A stretch of DNA of 64,000 nt. Source: Physcia stellaris. Its lineage: Eukaryota; Ascomycota; Lecanoromycetes; Caliciales; Physciaceae. The stretch covers positions 248,001-312,000 of the forward strand of contig JABSSW010000040.1 in NCBI GenBank assembly GCA_018902385.1, in the 5' to 3' direction. The position numbers were made by a program, and so were the translations under genes. Under the pieces are notes generated by a model that was not told where the DNA came from, ran no database searches, and was given only the letters and a program-made list of their open reading frames with translations. This document shows positions 36,701 through 50,614 of this stretch, one piece after another (positions within the stretch are counted from its first letter, which is position 1; every line of letters begins with the position of its first letter).

Positions 36701-38194
36701 TGCTAGATCTTGTGCGACGTCGTCCTCGCGGCCACTATGTCCCTAGTGGAACCCAGCAGTTTGGTTATACTATCTGGCCTAGCTGAAGTTCGGCAAGTTT
36801 CAGGCACTGCACGTGGAAGGACGCCTTTTAGCAGGAGATCTTGAAGCTATTCCAGATTTCGTGCTGTTTTGGGCTTCGTCAGAATGGACGGCAAATACCC
36901 ACGACATGTGTATGTGCATGCACAATTTTGCCTCTCAGCCCCTCAGCATCTGACCGGGAGTGGCCAGCGCAGCAATTGTCGTCAAGCCTGATATATGCCT
37001 GTTCCTCGTACGTAATCAATAGACTTATCGTGACCCTACAAGAAGATACGAATCGTTCTTCTGTGATACGCCCAAGCCGTACTCTGCAATTTGACTGCCT
37101 CTTCGGATCTCGGCAAACAGCGTGTGGATGTTGCGCTGAGGGCGAACGTGACCTGCCTCGCCTGCCAGCGGCGTGTGGGGCTACTGTTAGAGTAGTCAGT
37201 CGATGGCGAGACCGAGCTGAGCAGCCGTTCATCCATCGCTGATCGTCGCCCCCGAATCCTACGCCTTCTACCTCCCGGGATAGAGCCGAGCTAGCGACCA
37301 GGTCTTCGTGGTGGTCCCTGTGTTTCTCTGCGAGAAAGGCAGCTCGAGCCTTGATACCCAAGTTGTGACATTTGCCGGGAAATTGAGATTGAGGCGCTCG
37401 CAGTCAACCTGTAAACGGCAATGCAGTCCCTAGATTCGAGGCCTAGTGTGTAACAAGAGGTCGATCTTTATCTCGTGCAGCTGATCACCGATCAGGCGGG
37501 CGAAGCTCTTATGGAGGCGGTCCGTGTTCGAATGCTCTTGGCCCTTATCCTCGTCACCAGCAGGCAGGGAACCATCCCTGACCCTTCCTGACGAACCCTA
37601 ACAGCAGAGTACTTTATTAGAGATTACACGTTCGAATGAGAAAAGCTAATAGTAATATTGTACTCAGTGTATTCTACCTTACCTTGGTACTTCCATTCAC
37701 GTCTCTAGAAGACGGCCATCGTCCGGGCCCCGGCATTTTCAACTCTTTCTTGATAGGTAACAGGGAGTACCTTTGAGTAGACAGGAGGGAGTCATTATGG
37801 GACGGGCCATTTTTGTTATTTATATGGAGAGAAGTACATCACAGACACAACAGGAGGTCACACTCTGCGGATAATTAACTTGATGCAAACATGGTGTGCC
37901 ATTAATCTAAATCTATTGACGCAAACTCGGTATACTCGCTGCAATGCAAAGCCCTGCTTCGAAAGTACGAGGCATCGCATACCATAAAACACTCGCAGGT
38001 CAGTCCTTGACCACGCTCCTCGACTCCACCGTAAAGCATTCTGTCCCAACGCATGCATCAGTGACGGATAGGGATCTAGCAACATCATGTCAAAGTTCTA
38101 GCGGTCGCCCATCCAAAGATAGGAGTACGGGTAATGACCGAGAAAAGATCAAGCAGTCGTCCTTCCACAAAGGAAGATCTAGTCAGCTTAGCTT
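33796..38194. other. long gene-free region upstream of con7
   Basis: About 4.4 kb between con7 and the 3' end of dbp2, against 0.2-1.5 kb elsewhere in the window. The longest frames are 174 codons (35715-36239, minus) and 160 codons (36879-37361, minus); they overlap frames on the other strand, have no recognisable motif and end without splice partners. Likely content is a large con7 control region and leader, perhaps non-coding transcripts, plus the dbp2 3' UTR. No transposon, tandem repeat or tRNA was seen. Confidence 0.5.
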
Positions 38195-40720
<2,526 letters not shown>

Positions 40721-41341
40721 GCTAGAGCTCTTATCTCAGTATGCTGTTGTCAGATGGGACGCTCGACGTTGATGAGAGAGAGATGGTGATGGAGTTGGAA
40801 AAGATGGAGGATGGAAGTTGAGGATGAAGTTGAGAAGGAAGTGAAGTGAAAGTGTTTTCATAGAGTTCCCAGCTGGTGAAATAAAATTTTGTGTCTGAGG
40901 CTGCCTTAGCGCCAAACAAAGACCCTTGCTGACATAAGGCACATTTTCTTGCTCACTTCGCACTGTGCCATCAATGATTGTTAGGGTTGGAGGGTTGGGA
41001 GTTCGAAGCCGCTCAATAATAACATTCGTCGTCGAGCTCACTTCGTACATATTGGCATGCGCTGTGATAATCGAGTATTATGATCTTAGCCATCTTCACA
41101 TGAGGATTTCAATAATCAGCTGAGACAAGCTATCTGAACTTGCAAGTGTCAATCAATATGCTTGCATAATTGTCATCCGCTTCGCACGCCAGACTTAAAT
41201 ACCGTATGTCTTCGTGCGCCAGAAAACCCAACGAGACGCCATAAGGAACCAGAGATATCTATACATCGCTCTTATCGAACTAATCAGCAGCCAACTGCTC
41301 ATTTACATCAACGAAACTCGATGGATTTGAAGCTTTCCTAT
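40721..41341. other. dbp2 upstream region
   Basis: About 620 bp between the dbp2 start and the end of the next minus-strand gene. It should hold the dbp2 promoter and leader. No credible frame or site was seen. Confidence 0.35.
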
Positions 41342-42219
41342 CTAGACTGTCTTCCTCCGCCGTGCAGTCGCAGCTTCACTATTGCCGCCGGGAAGTTCCA
41401 ATGTTGCTGTAACATTCTTCTTACTACTGCTCATGCGCGGTTTGATCCACCAAGGTCGCCGAAATCCTCTTGGATGCATCTGCCTGACCATCTCGAAGAA
41501 CCGCTGACTCCGTCTTATTAGATCCTGGTTATAGAGCGGCGACTTCACCGATTTTGATTCGTCTAGAGCTGCTCTCGACAGCAAGCGTGCTATTTCGGGA
41601 TCAAAATTCCCAGGTGAAAGCCAGTCTGGAACAAGGCTTGTCATAGCAACGGTGAAAAACGCAGTAGACGGAGCTACACCGGATCACAGTATTAGCATGA
41701 CCCTCCAAAGCTTCTAGCACTCACTTCTGATCATGGGACGCCAGAACAAGAAAGGAGCGCTTACGGTATAACCGATCGAGGTTGATGTTTGGAGCAATGA
41801 TATATTCCTCCAACGGCGTCAAATCAGATGTTATGAAACCACCAGTAGGCGGCCTCGATCCCTGGACACAGGTGGAGAGCAGCCAGTTCGCCATAGCGAT
41901 AAGTCGATTCGGGACGATATGGAGGAACTCGGGGAGCTCGGGACCGGCAGCCTCGATTTGAATCATGCACCCCCCTGTTACGGTTTTAGCAGAGCAGCGG
42001 CGATCTCATCAATGACTCACCGTTCTTGACGTCCATTGGTAGAGTACGCAGACCCGAAGCTGGGTTGACAGCGAAAGGGATTGGTTCATCCCCTCTCTCT
42101 AACAAAGTGATCGCTCTTGCACAATCGCGGCGACTGTCGCGGAGATCACCATAAAAACTTTCGCAAAGACCTTGACCCTCCCAGAATGGAATATTGCCAG
42201 TCAGATTAATTAGAGCCAT
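41342..42219 (-). CDS. hypothetical fungal protein with four spaced Cys
   Basis: I do not recognise a named family. Minus-strand exons 42021-42219, 41765-41974 and 41342-41673 give 246 residues; introns are 46 and 91 nt and all phases close. The N-terminal part contains FWEGQGLCESFYGDL, RRDCARAITLL, and after the first intron NGGCMIQIEAAG and LLSTCVQG, a Cys pattern often seen in small secreted fungal proteins. The C-terminus is basic (RRPWWIKPRMSSSKKN). The chosen start at 42219 gives no signal peptide. An in-frame stop closes the frame upstream, so a leader exon carrying a signal peptide is possible but was not found with confidence. Confidence 0.6.
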
Positions 42220-42769
42220 GATCGTAGCCAGCTGATGCCCAAAACGATGTTACCTGGCGAGCGACAGCACGTTAATATGGTGGACATCTCAAAACGCCTA
42301 TCGGGTAGGTGGAGGCTCGGAAAGCGCGTGCGCGGTAAGATATCAAACAGGCGAGGGATAAGGAGACGATATGTTTGAGCGCAGGGTCGTTATCTTTCAA
42401 GAAACGCGAAAAACTAAGAAGCGCAATCAAGACCAGACCGGCAAGTAGAAGTAGAAGAAGGTCGATTTGAAAACCATTTAGATCTGCTAAAAGGAATAAT
42501 ACAACTCTTGAGGGTCAGCATATGTACTGAACGACTACGGCATGTAGTTCATAATGATGTCTTACCGTTGCGGCTCCGGGAAAGGACTTAAGACATGCTG
42601 CCAGGATGAATTTTTGGTTCGTCGCACGAGCCATGCGCATGCCTGATCCGCGCTGAACGTTAGAATTTAGCATCGATCTTGCACAAGATCGCCGCGCCTC
42701 GGTCAAGTGGTGATGGTTGAAGCTCCGATTTTGTTAATCGCAAGTTGCTGCACTGTTCGAGCGGATGAG
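42220..42769. other. intergenic between isa2 and the hypothetical gene
   Basis: About 550 bp between two minus-strand genes. It may contain a missing 5' exon of the hypothetical gene, for example around the ATG at about 42471, where a short hydrophobic frame begins. Otherwise nothing was recognised. Confidence 0.35.
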
Positions 42770-43496
42770 TTAGGCCTTGATGTCAAAGCTAGTACCACAG
42801 CCACAACTGCTTGTCGCCGCAGGATTCCCAACAACCTTGAACTGACTTCCAATTAGTTCCATCGTGTAATCGATTTTACTTCCTTTGAGCAACTCGAGAC
42901 TGGGTTCATCCATAACAACTTTTGCGCCAGACCCGTCACTGGCTTCGAAAACAGTGTCTTCATCAGCAGCAACGGAAGAAATATTGGTGAGGGACATCAG
43001 ATATTGAAATCCATGGCAGCCACCGGATTCAACTGTTACCCGTAACGCCAGATGTGGGTTGGAGTCCTTGGCCATGATTTCTTTCAAGCGCTAGAAGTCT
43101 ATTAGCAAGGCTCTTGAGCTTCTCGAGGAGATAAGGAAAGGGTAGCTGAAACATTTGCTGCCCGAGCGGTGATGTCTATCAACATCTCGTTTCCACCCTC
43201 GTCTTTGCGAGGATTTGCCGCGACTACCGCTGCTCGGTTCTTAGCAGTCGACGAGAGATTGCGGGTTGGTGTGCAGTGGACTCGCGTAGCACATCCCCTT
43301 TCGATTGCTGATGCAGTCTAACAGAGTAGGAAAGGAAGTTTCTGCTATGAACAGGATGAGAAGGTGCTAAGAAAGCGAAGAGAAGAGGATATGTCGTGTG
43401 GCGTGCACTCTGGGACTTTTGGGGGCATGCAAGTTCTGTCCCCGAGAGAAGGACTCTTATATTTCTAATGTGACGAGCTGATACTGCGGCTGCCAT
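42770..43496 (-). CDS. isa2: mitochondrial Fe-S assembly protein Isa2
   Basis: An A-type carrier that works with Isa1 and Iba57 to make 4Fe-4S clusters in mitochondria. Minus-strand exons 43293-43496, 43153-43239 and 42770-43090 give 203 residues. The core fold is [20 protein letters not shown], with the first cluster Cys in [14 protein letters not shown] and the Cys pair near the end in [10 protein letters not shown]. The N-terminus is basic ([17 protein letters not shown]) and fits import into mitochondria. The donor of the second intron (GTTTCA) is weak, but the joined sequence TARAANRLKEIM matches the family. It is divergent from kynureninase across 579 bp. Confidence 0.92.
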
Positions 43497-44075
43497 TCTA
43501 TGTGAGTAATAGTGATAGTCAAGAGTCGAGGACAGTACTACGAGGTAGACCGAGATGGAGTATGCATCTACTCTACTCCCTACAAGAACGGACTCATTTG
43601 TTAACTCCGATAATGCCTTGATTGGTCAGCGTGGGGTTCTACTCTAACCCATCGTTTCCGAACATGTGATTACATGTATGCTGGCTTGATACAATTTACT
43701 ATGCCAACCAAACTTCCCCACTCCCTCACTAAAACTTTGAATTCACGCAGTCCCAGCATAATTCGTGGATCTTGACCATGGGCCGTACTCGGTCTTCCCT
43801 GCACGTGTAATGATCCGAAAGTCACTCCTCCCCTCAACAATCTGCCAATACTCAAATATGTGTTTCAACCACCGCCCACGCATCAACATAAAATAGCTAG
43901 CAAAAAGGTTTAACAGCTGATAGCCCGACTTGGGACAACAATCATATCTAAAGCTCTTCATGTCAACTCATAATCGTAATTCTCACAACTGAGAAGGCTT
44001 CATCTCATTGAGGGTCTATCTGTTGTCGACACTGAATTACACTGGGCCGGACCTCTCAAACTGGCGCGTTCAGCC
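43497..44075. promoter_or_regulatory. upstream region between isa2 and kynureninase
   Basis: A 579-bp spacer between divergent starts, expected to hold both promoters. No specific site was recognised. Confidence 0.35.
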
Positions 44076-45535
44076 ATGGAAATGGATTTTCATAGCCGTG
44101 AATATGCGGAAGAGCTTGATTGCCAAGATCCGTTAAAAAGGCTACGCGAAGAGTTCATTGTCCCTACAAAGGTGGGCTTGCAGAGAAAACACGCTGGGGG
44201 AGAGATGCATTAGAAGAGGGTTCAGATCAACCGTGCATTTACTTTTGCGGAAATTCATTGGGTCTTCAACCTCGACGGACATCGGAACGTGTCAAAGAAC
44301 ATCTAGCAGCATGGGCGACAAAAGCAGTCACTGGCCACTTCGCTGAGTATGGACCAAATCTGCCAGCGTTCCTCCATGTGGATGATGTTGCAGCTGAGAA
44401 AATGGCACCTGTAGTTGGTGCGTCACAAAGCGAGGTGGCTCTGATGGAGACGCTCACTGCCAACATCCATCTGATGTTAGCGAGCTTCTACCGTCCCACA
44501 AAGGACAAATTCAGAATAATCATTGAGGGAAAAGCCTTTCCTAGCGACCACTATGCTGTCGAATCACAGATCAGGCATCATGGCTATGAGCCTGACATAG
44601 CAATGACTTTAATCGAACCTGAGGACGAAATCCAACCAACACTTAGTATAACCCATGTGATCAATATAATTGACAAATACGCAGCAACAACTGCGTTAAT
44701 CCTTCTACCAGGAGTGCAATATTATACTGGACAATACCTGGATATTCCCGCAATCACTGCCCACGCTCACTCTCATGGCATATTAATTGGTTGGGATCTA
44801 GCTCATGCTGTTGGTAACGTCGACCTTCAATTACATGAATGGGACGTTGATTTCGCTGTCTGGTGTAATTATAAGTATCTGAACTCAGGACCTGGATCAA
44901 TTGCTGGGCTTTTCGTCCATGAGAAGCATGGAAATGTAGACCTTGAAGCTGTTGACAACGGCAAAATTGGATATCGTCCGAGGCTTAGCGGCTGGTGGGG
45001 AGGTGACAGGTCCACAAGATTCCAGATGGGAAACAAATTCGTACCAATCCCAGGCGCGGCAGGTTTTCAGTTGGGTAACCCATCGGCTTTGGCGCTTACA
45101 GCAGTTTTGGCATCCTTGGAGGTGTTTTCTCTAACTTCAATGACAGCTATCCGTGCAAAATCGATTAAGATGACCGGATATCTCGCAGATCTGCTGATAC
45201 ATTTTCGAGATCATCATTCATTTGCCAACACCTTCAAAATCATCACACCACTCGATGCTGCCGAACGAGGGGCGCAACTTAGTCTCAGGCTGGAACCTGG
45301 ATTGCTGGAAGGAGTACTGAAGGTTCTTGAAGAAAAAGGTGTCATTATCGACGAGCGGAAGCCAGACGTGATACGCGTAGCACCCGCCCCGCTCTATAAT
45401 AGTTTTGCTGAAGTCTGGGACTTTGTCCAAATTTTCCAGACTGCTTGTCAAACAGCGCAGGCCGGCAATGTGGGCACCACGGATATCCTCGCGCTTGAAG
45501 GCCAGGATGAAAAGGGTTGGAACACCATCAAATGA
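44076..45535 (+). CDS. kynureninase, with an apparent one-base frameshift near the start
   Basis: A PLP enzyme (BNA5/KYNU) that cleaves kynurenine or 3-hydroxykynurenine to anthranilates and alanine in the tryptophan-to-NAD route. From residue 50 on, the frame is intact: [16 protein letters not shown], then GQYLDIPAI, the PLP-binding region [13 protein letters not shown], the Schiff-base Lys in [11 protein letters not shown], and [12 protein letters not shown]. The N-terminus starts at ATG 44076 in another frame ([15 protein letters not shown]). The two join smoothly if one G is missing from the G5 run at 44196-44200, giving 486 residues. A 47-nt GT-AG intron, 44172-44218, would also join them (470 residues) but removes sequence that looks homologous and has no good branch site. 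Confidence 0.9.
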
Positions 45536-47084
45536 CCGTCTGCGTGCACCATAGCAGGAAAGCGAGGCTAGCCTTTCCTGGCTTCCTCCCATCAAATCTA
45601 CTTAATCGAAGCTGTCAGCAGAGTCTGATAAGGCGTCACAGGCCCACTGTTAGCCGGAGATGCTAGATCAGAAGAGCTATGGGAAAGATCAATCGCATAC
45701 TCATGCCACCGTAGATCAGAGACTACAAACATGCAAGCCCAAGCAGTCAGGTAACCCCTACAGCACCTACGCCTGCTTTTACGAGCTCTTGAAGTTCGGT
45801 GCTCCTGAATAGGCCATTAATATGAGCCTTGAGGTTCACATTACGGGTCGTGAGTCACTCGGAAGAAGGGTAGCTGTTTGGATACGAACACACGGCGTTC
45901 TGTTTTGCCTGGTCAGGAGCTTGAGGGACGTCAAGCGTACCGACACGAATTGCGTGCGTAAACTCCGAAGCTGGGTTGCAGCTGGGTTGCAGGTTGCGCA
46001 TTGGTACAAATGCACCGTGGAAAAGATACGATTGACCCAAAGCCATCACTCGCAATGTGATACTCCGAGACGAAGAAGAAGCTCCAACTCTGAGAAGAAC
46101 CTGTTGTGGAAGCGAGTGGTTGCTAGATAGACATTATGGCAAGGTGTTCTTTGCTATGTTCACTCGAGTCATCATGCCGATTGTCATCTACAATTGCAAC
46201 GGGCTGTGGCTCCCGGATTTCTGGTCCCGATTTGCTACCGAAGAAGGAGAAATGCCCAGGGGAAGGCTGATTGTTCAGTAAGGATTCGACATTCCTATGC
46301 TGTCAATGTGGACGGGTCCTTGGCTAGGCCGAAGCTTAAGCAGTGTAGGTACTTCTAGTTCAGGTCTTTCTTTCGTCTCAAGGTGAGCTCCATCATTTTG
46401 ACACACAAGAGTCGCCATGCGGAGTTTCGGTCGCTGAGAGGATAGGTATGTTTGATACAGTGTGAGCCTAGCTATGGTTTGGCACATACGCACTCCATCG
46501 ACTATGATGGTTCTGATGATAGTTGCCTCGAACTCCGTCGTTGGTATCATCCAGCTGGAAGTCATTTACCGCCAGGAAGGAAGAAGAAGCTGTAAGCGCC
46601 GAGAGGAGTAGCTCATGTGCTTGAAGCGGGCTACGAGCCGAGCATTAGGGCCAGACCTGCAGGGATGTTTCAGCACTTCTGCGACGCCAAATGCACCCAC
46701 TCGATTGACCGATGCTCTTTCATGCAACTTCAAGCTTGGGTACATTAGTTCCACATATCTTCCAAGCCACCTGCTTACCTCCTCTGTACGCGCTGGCTAT
46801 CGTGTCGTTTCCGCTCTTTGATTCTTTTCGTCCGATCTCCCCGGGGTTATTGCCCAGTAACAATTATCCAACCTCTCGATAATTCCTACTCGTTGTTGCC
46901 ATTAAAACTCGATGACTTACACCATTTTCGTATTTTTTCACCGCATTCACCCTGTTTGACTTAGCTGCAGGAAGAACCTTTGATCAATCGGTACGAATGC
47001 CCCTTTCGCAAGTCAATCCTTGGATCGCTGACAAATACAAGAGTTTGCTTTCGTTGCTGGCTCTAGCGTGCGCAAACCACCACA
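45536..47084. other. upstream region of noxR
   Basis: About 1.5 kb between kynureninase and noxR without a credible gene; the frames are about 100 codons or fewer. An 11-nt direct repeat (GCTGGGTTGCA) lies near 45971-45993. Pyrimidine-rich sequence just before 47085 is probably the noxR leader. Confidence 0.4.
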
Positions 47085-49090
47085 ATGTCGTTGAAGCAAG
47101 TCTGTACCCTTGAGCTGTAGGGCACCAATGCTGTGTGCTTATACTATCTCAGGAGATCGAGACATGGGTTACTGCCCTAGGACACTATGACAATAATGAA
47201 TTCGAAGAGTCACTGAAGACTTTCGATAATATCTCCGATACGTCTAAGATCCTCTTCAATTGCGGCGTCATACATGCTACATTGGGAGAGCATGACAAAG
47301 CTGTGAGCGGGTTAAAGGACTGGACATTGGGACGTGTGTTCTGACGTATTCGCAGGTCGAGTGCTACCAACGAGCGGTTAAGCTAGATAGCTATCTGGCT
47401 GTTGCATATTTCCAACAGGGCGTTTCGAATTTTTTGGTCGGCGACTTTGAGGAAGCTCTGGCCAATTTCAACGACACACTGCTTTACCTGCGGGGGAATA
47501 CCTTCATCGATTACGAGCAACTAGGATTGAAGTTCAAGCTTTTCTCTTGCGAGGTCTTGTTCAATCGAGGGCTATGCTACATATATCTCCAGCAAATGGA
47601 GGCTGGCATGGCCGATCTGGGCTTTGCAGTTAAAGAGAAGGTGACACCAGACCACGATGTTATTGACGAAGCGATCAGAGAGGAGGCTGAGGTATGTTCA
47701 ATGAAACAACATGCCGAGGGATTGCTAATAGATCTAGGGCTACACTGTCTTTTCAATTCCGGTCGGCATCATCTACAGACCGAACAGCGCCAAAGTCAAG
47801 AATCTGAAGACCAAAGATTATCTTGGCAAAGCCCGTCTCGTCGCTGCATCAGACCAAGCAAATGCCTTCACCGGCTTCGCAGGCTCCGAGGCCAAGAAGA
47901 ATGCCGCAGGAGGAGCAGGCAGGGACGACAGGCCCCTCGATACCATCTCATTCGCCGCCTCAAACCTCGTCAAGACCGACCTCCCAAGCAGAGCCAGACA
48001 ACAGTCCGCCCCACCCGTTAATCGTAACATGTTCCCACCAACACCACCGCCGGACACTGAGCCCCTCCGCCCGCAACTAGCCACAATGAACACCTCCCCG
48101 GCGGTCAACCCGCCCCCAATGTCCGCCCGCGCCAACTCGGTAAAGTCTGGCCCCCGCCCCGAGCGCCTCAACATCCTCCGCCAGGACTCAAATCTCAGTC
48201 GCCAGGAGCCCGCACCATTTGAGCAGCAAGACTCCAGCTTCTCCAACGATCTTCCCCGGCGCGGCACCACGCGCACCGCATCCGAACCCCGAGGGCCCTC
48301 GCGCCAGTACTCCTCTGCAACCCGCCATCGCGAACCCCGCGACTACCCCACCTCCAAAGGCCGCCTCTTCATGGAAACCACCCCCTGCGCGACGCTGGCG
48401 ACGACGCCGATATAGACGAATACCCCGACGAGCTCTACGAAATGTACGGCAGTCCCACCAACAGTAACCGCTACGGCGGCGGTTCGCAGCGCAGACACTC
48501 CTCAAGACGGCGGGAACGCAGCAGGAGTCGACGGAGGCCGCAGTACATCTCCGAAGAAGACGAAGACGACGATTTCGGTCCCAGCAATACGTCTTCCCTC
48601 TCGGACTTCGAGATCCTGAATAACGCCGGGGACGCCTGTCTCGTCCGCCGCCGCCGAGGCCGAGCGACCGAGATCGGGATCGCTCGCGCAGTAGGCCGGG
48701 GATTGGGAGAGGCCAGTCGAGGCGACGGCAGCAGCAGCCGGAGATGAAGAATGTGAGAGTCAAAGTGCATAATGCGGATGATACGCGCTACGTAATGGTT
48801 GGTTCGGCGGTGGTGTTTGAAGACTTCGTGGATCGCGTGCGGGAGAAGTTCGGCGTGCGTACGAGGTTCAAGCTCAAGGTCAAGGATGAGGGCGATTTTA
48901 TCACGTTGGGGGATGGGGACGATTGGGATATGTCTCTCGGGAACGTGAGGAAGGAGGCTGGGAGGGAGGGGGCCGAGTTGGGGAAGATGGAGGTGAGTTT
49001 CTTTCCCCCTCTGAATGATGTTTGAGGGACTCGAAGCTGGGAGATGATCTGACATGATGTCTACAGGTTTGGATACAAGAGGTCTCATAA
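47085..49090 (+). CDS. noxR: NADPH oxidase regulator NoxR (p67phox-like), frame broken twice
   Basis: NoxR activates fungal NADPH oxidases with the GTPase RacA. Exons: 47085-47099, 47153-47302, 47356-47691, 47738 to about 48992, and 49067-49090. The first 200 residues are TPR repeats (EIETWVTALGHYDNNEFEES; VECYQRAVKLDSYLAVAYFQ; FNRGLCYIYLQQMEAG) followed by the activation region GYTVFSIPVGIIYRP. A long disordered part leads to a C-terminal PB1 domain (MKNVRVKVHNADDTRYVMVG to DGDDWDMSL), ending VWIQEVS. Between 48300 and 48640 the reading frame shifts by -1 twice: near C5 48381-48385 (or a 53-nt intron 48307-48359) and near G4 48628-48631. Both look like single missing bases. Start MSLKQ is joined by a 53-nt intron. 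Confidence 0.9.
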
Positions 49091-49615
49091 ATTACTGTCA
49101 CGATGTCTATGGATTTGGATTGTTGAGCTTGGGGTTTTGTTATTATGGAGAGGTCTGACTGGGTATGGACGTCTCTTGGGATTTCCTTGTCTTGTATCTC
49201 ATTCGTCTTGGTCCTTTTGGTTATTGGGAGGTGAAGCCAGCGGCCTCGGGCCGTTTGAGCGTTTGTCGACTATCTACTTCACGTTTACTATTTTGTTGGT
49301 TGAACGCTCAAGTTCCGAGTCTTGCGCTCCTTTGCATTTCGCATAGCCTTGATAGCGAGCGTTTCATGCATGACTTGGCGGTTTTCCTGATCTAGTCTGT
49401 CTGTTTCAAAGCACAATGATGGCATAAAGCCTGGAAGATTGGGGTGGTTTGATCGACATAGCGCCAAGAGATATTGATCAAAGCCATGATAACATCATGC
49501 CGGCCAAAACTCTTGGAGTACACCTGGCTCAATGCAGCCTACTGGTGAATGGCAAATTCCATGGCAGCGGTGTGAGGCAGCTTGGCAGAGGAGGATTGTG
49601 GTCGAGTCCCATTTC
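49091..49615. other. intergenic, convergent noxR and ccs1
   Basis: About 525 bp between converging genes, likely both 3' UTRs. No credible frame. Confidence 0.4.
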
Positions 49616-50614
49616 TCACAGCATTCCCTTGCCAACCATCTCTTCGCGTTCCTCCCACACCGTCTTCCCACTGCATCCACACACAACCTTCTCATTCTCC
49701 CATACTCCTGCTGATCTCGCGACCACACCGACAACCACATCATCCCTTGACTCTCCCCCTCAATCTCCGTCGCTCTTTCCCCTGCGTCCTCGCGCTGCAC
49801 GACTATCCCGCGCCCAACAGCTTCCCAGATCGGCCAGGCGATCTCTCCCACCAATTCCCCTCGTCCCTTCTCATCTACCACCACCCGTCCCAGCTCCCCG
49901 TTCCTCGTACCCTCCAGCCCGCCAAACACTCGGCCCATAGATGTTGCTCCCATCGAGATATTCCCGCTCGTCCGCAGCGACGCTGAGTAAGTCCCCGGCT
50001 TCAATCCCGTGAGTGTCAAGTCCAGCAGCGTAAGTGGCTCATTTACCGCCTCTGCTGTTCCATCGGCTTGAGTAGAGGAGCTGGCTGAGAGCTGGATCAG
50101 GCGGATAAGGCCTCGGACGGGGTTGGGCGTAGGTATTGAACGTTCGCTGGATGATGGGTCGGTAGGAGGGAGCTCGAGGATGCAGACTGCGGCGCTGTTG
50201 GAGCGGCCGGAGCCGCGGAGGATGGCGGGGCGGCCGGTGGATTGGATGGTGGATATGATGGTTGAGGGGGGCGTTGTGCCGGTTGTTGTGAGCATGGAGG
50301 TGGGGAGGGAGAAGGATGTTGATTGGATTCCTCGATAGCGGTCAGGTTCATGCTCGGCATGGGCGGAGGTGGAGAGAGTGTCTTTGCTGACGCTCGGGAT
50401 GTGGGAGCTTACCGGGCAGCTTCTCGAGGGCAGAGGATATGTCTTTAATGCAGTCGTCGCACTTAAGAGGTACGGAGAAGGTCGCTTCGTATGCTGGTAG
50501 CATCTTCTGCTTTGCTGGAGATGCAGCGGCTGAGTAGGTGGAGTAGAATGCTCCGGCTGCTGATGCAGTTGCTGCGCTTGTGAATAGAGCCCTCTTGGTG
50601 ATCAGAAAGCTCAT
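49616..50614 (-). CDS. ccs1: copper chaperone for superoxide dismutase, one apparent frameshift
   Basis: Ccs1 loads copper and the disulfide into Cu/Zn superoxide dismutase Sod1 in cytosol and mitochondrial intermembrane space. Exon 1 is 50413-50614 and exon 2 begins at 50330 after an 82-nt intron. Domain I keeps a CxxC-like site as [10 protein letters not shown] (Cys-x-x-Cys). Domain II resembles SOD ([51 protein letters not shown]). Then the frame must move by -1 at the run of five C on the plus strand, 49755-49759, to read [19 protein letters not shown] and domain III with its CxC motif ([14 protein letters not shown]), stop at 49616. Without the shift, the frame ends at 49495 in meaningless sequence. 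N-terminal 35 residues are a possible targeting extension. Confidence 0.88.

Noticed and set aside
35715-37361. Minus frames of 174 and 160 codons upstream of con7
   Set aside because: Composition is unstructured, frames overlap others on the plus strand, and no splice partners or motifs were seen.
44172-44218. 47-nt intron in kynureninase
   Set aside because: It closes the frame but removes residues that fit the family and lacks a clear branch site; a missing G is preferred, though not proven.
48638-48711. 74-nt intron to restore the noxR frame
   Set aside because: The donor GTCTCG is poor and the segment would delete a sensible Pro/Arg/Ser-rich stretch; a missing base is simpler.
49449-49986. 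Plus frames of 163 and 134 codons over ccs1
   Set aside because: They are Pro/Ser/His-rich shadows of the ccs1 exon on the other strand.
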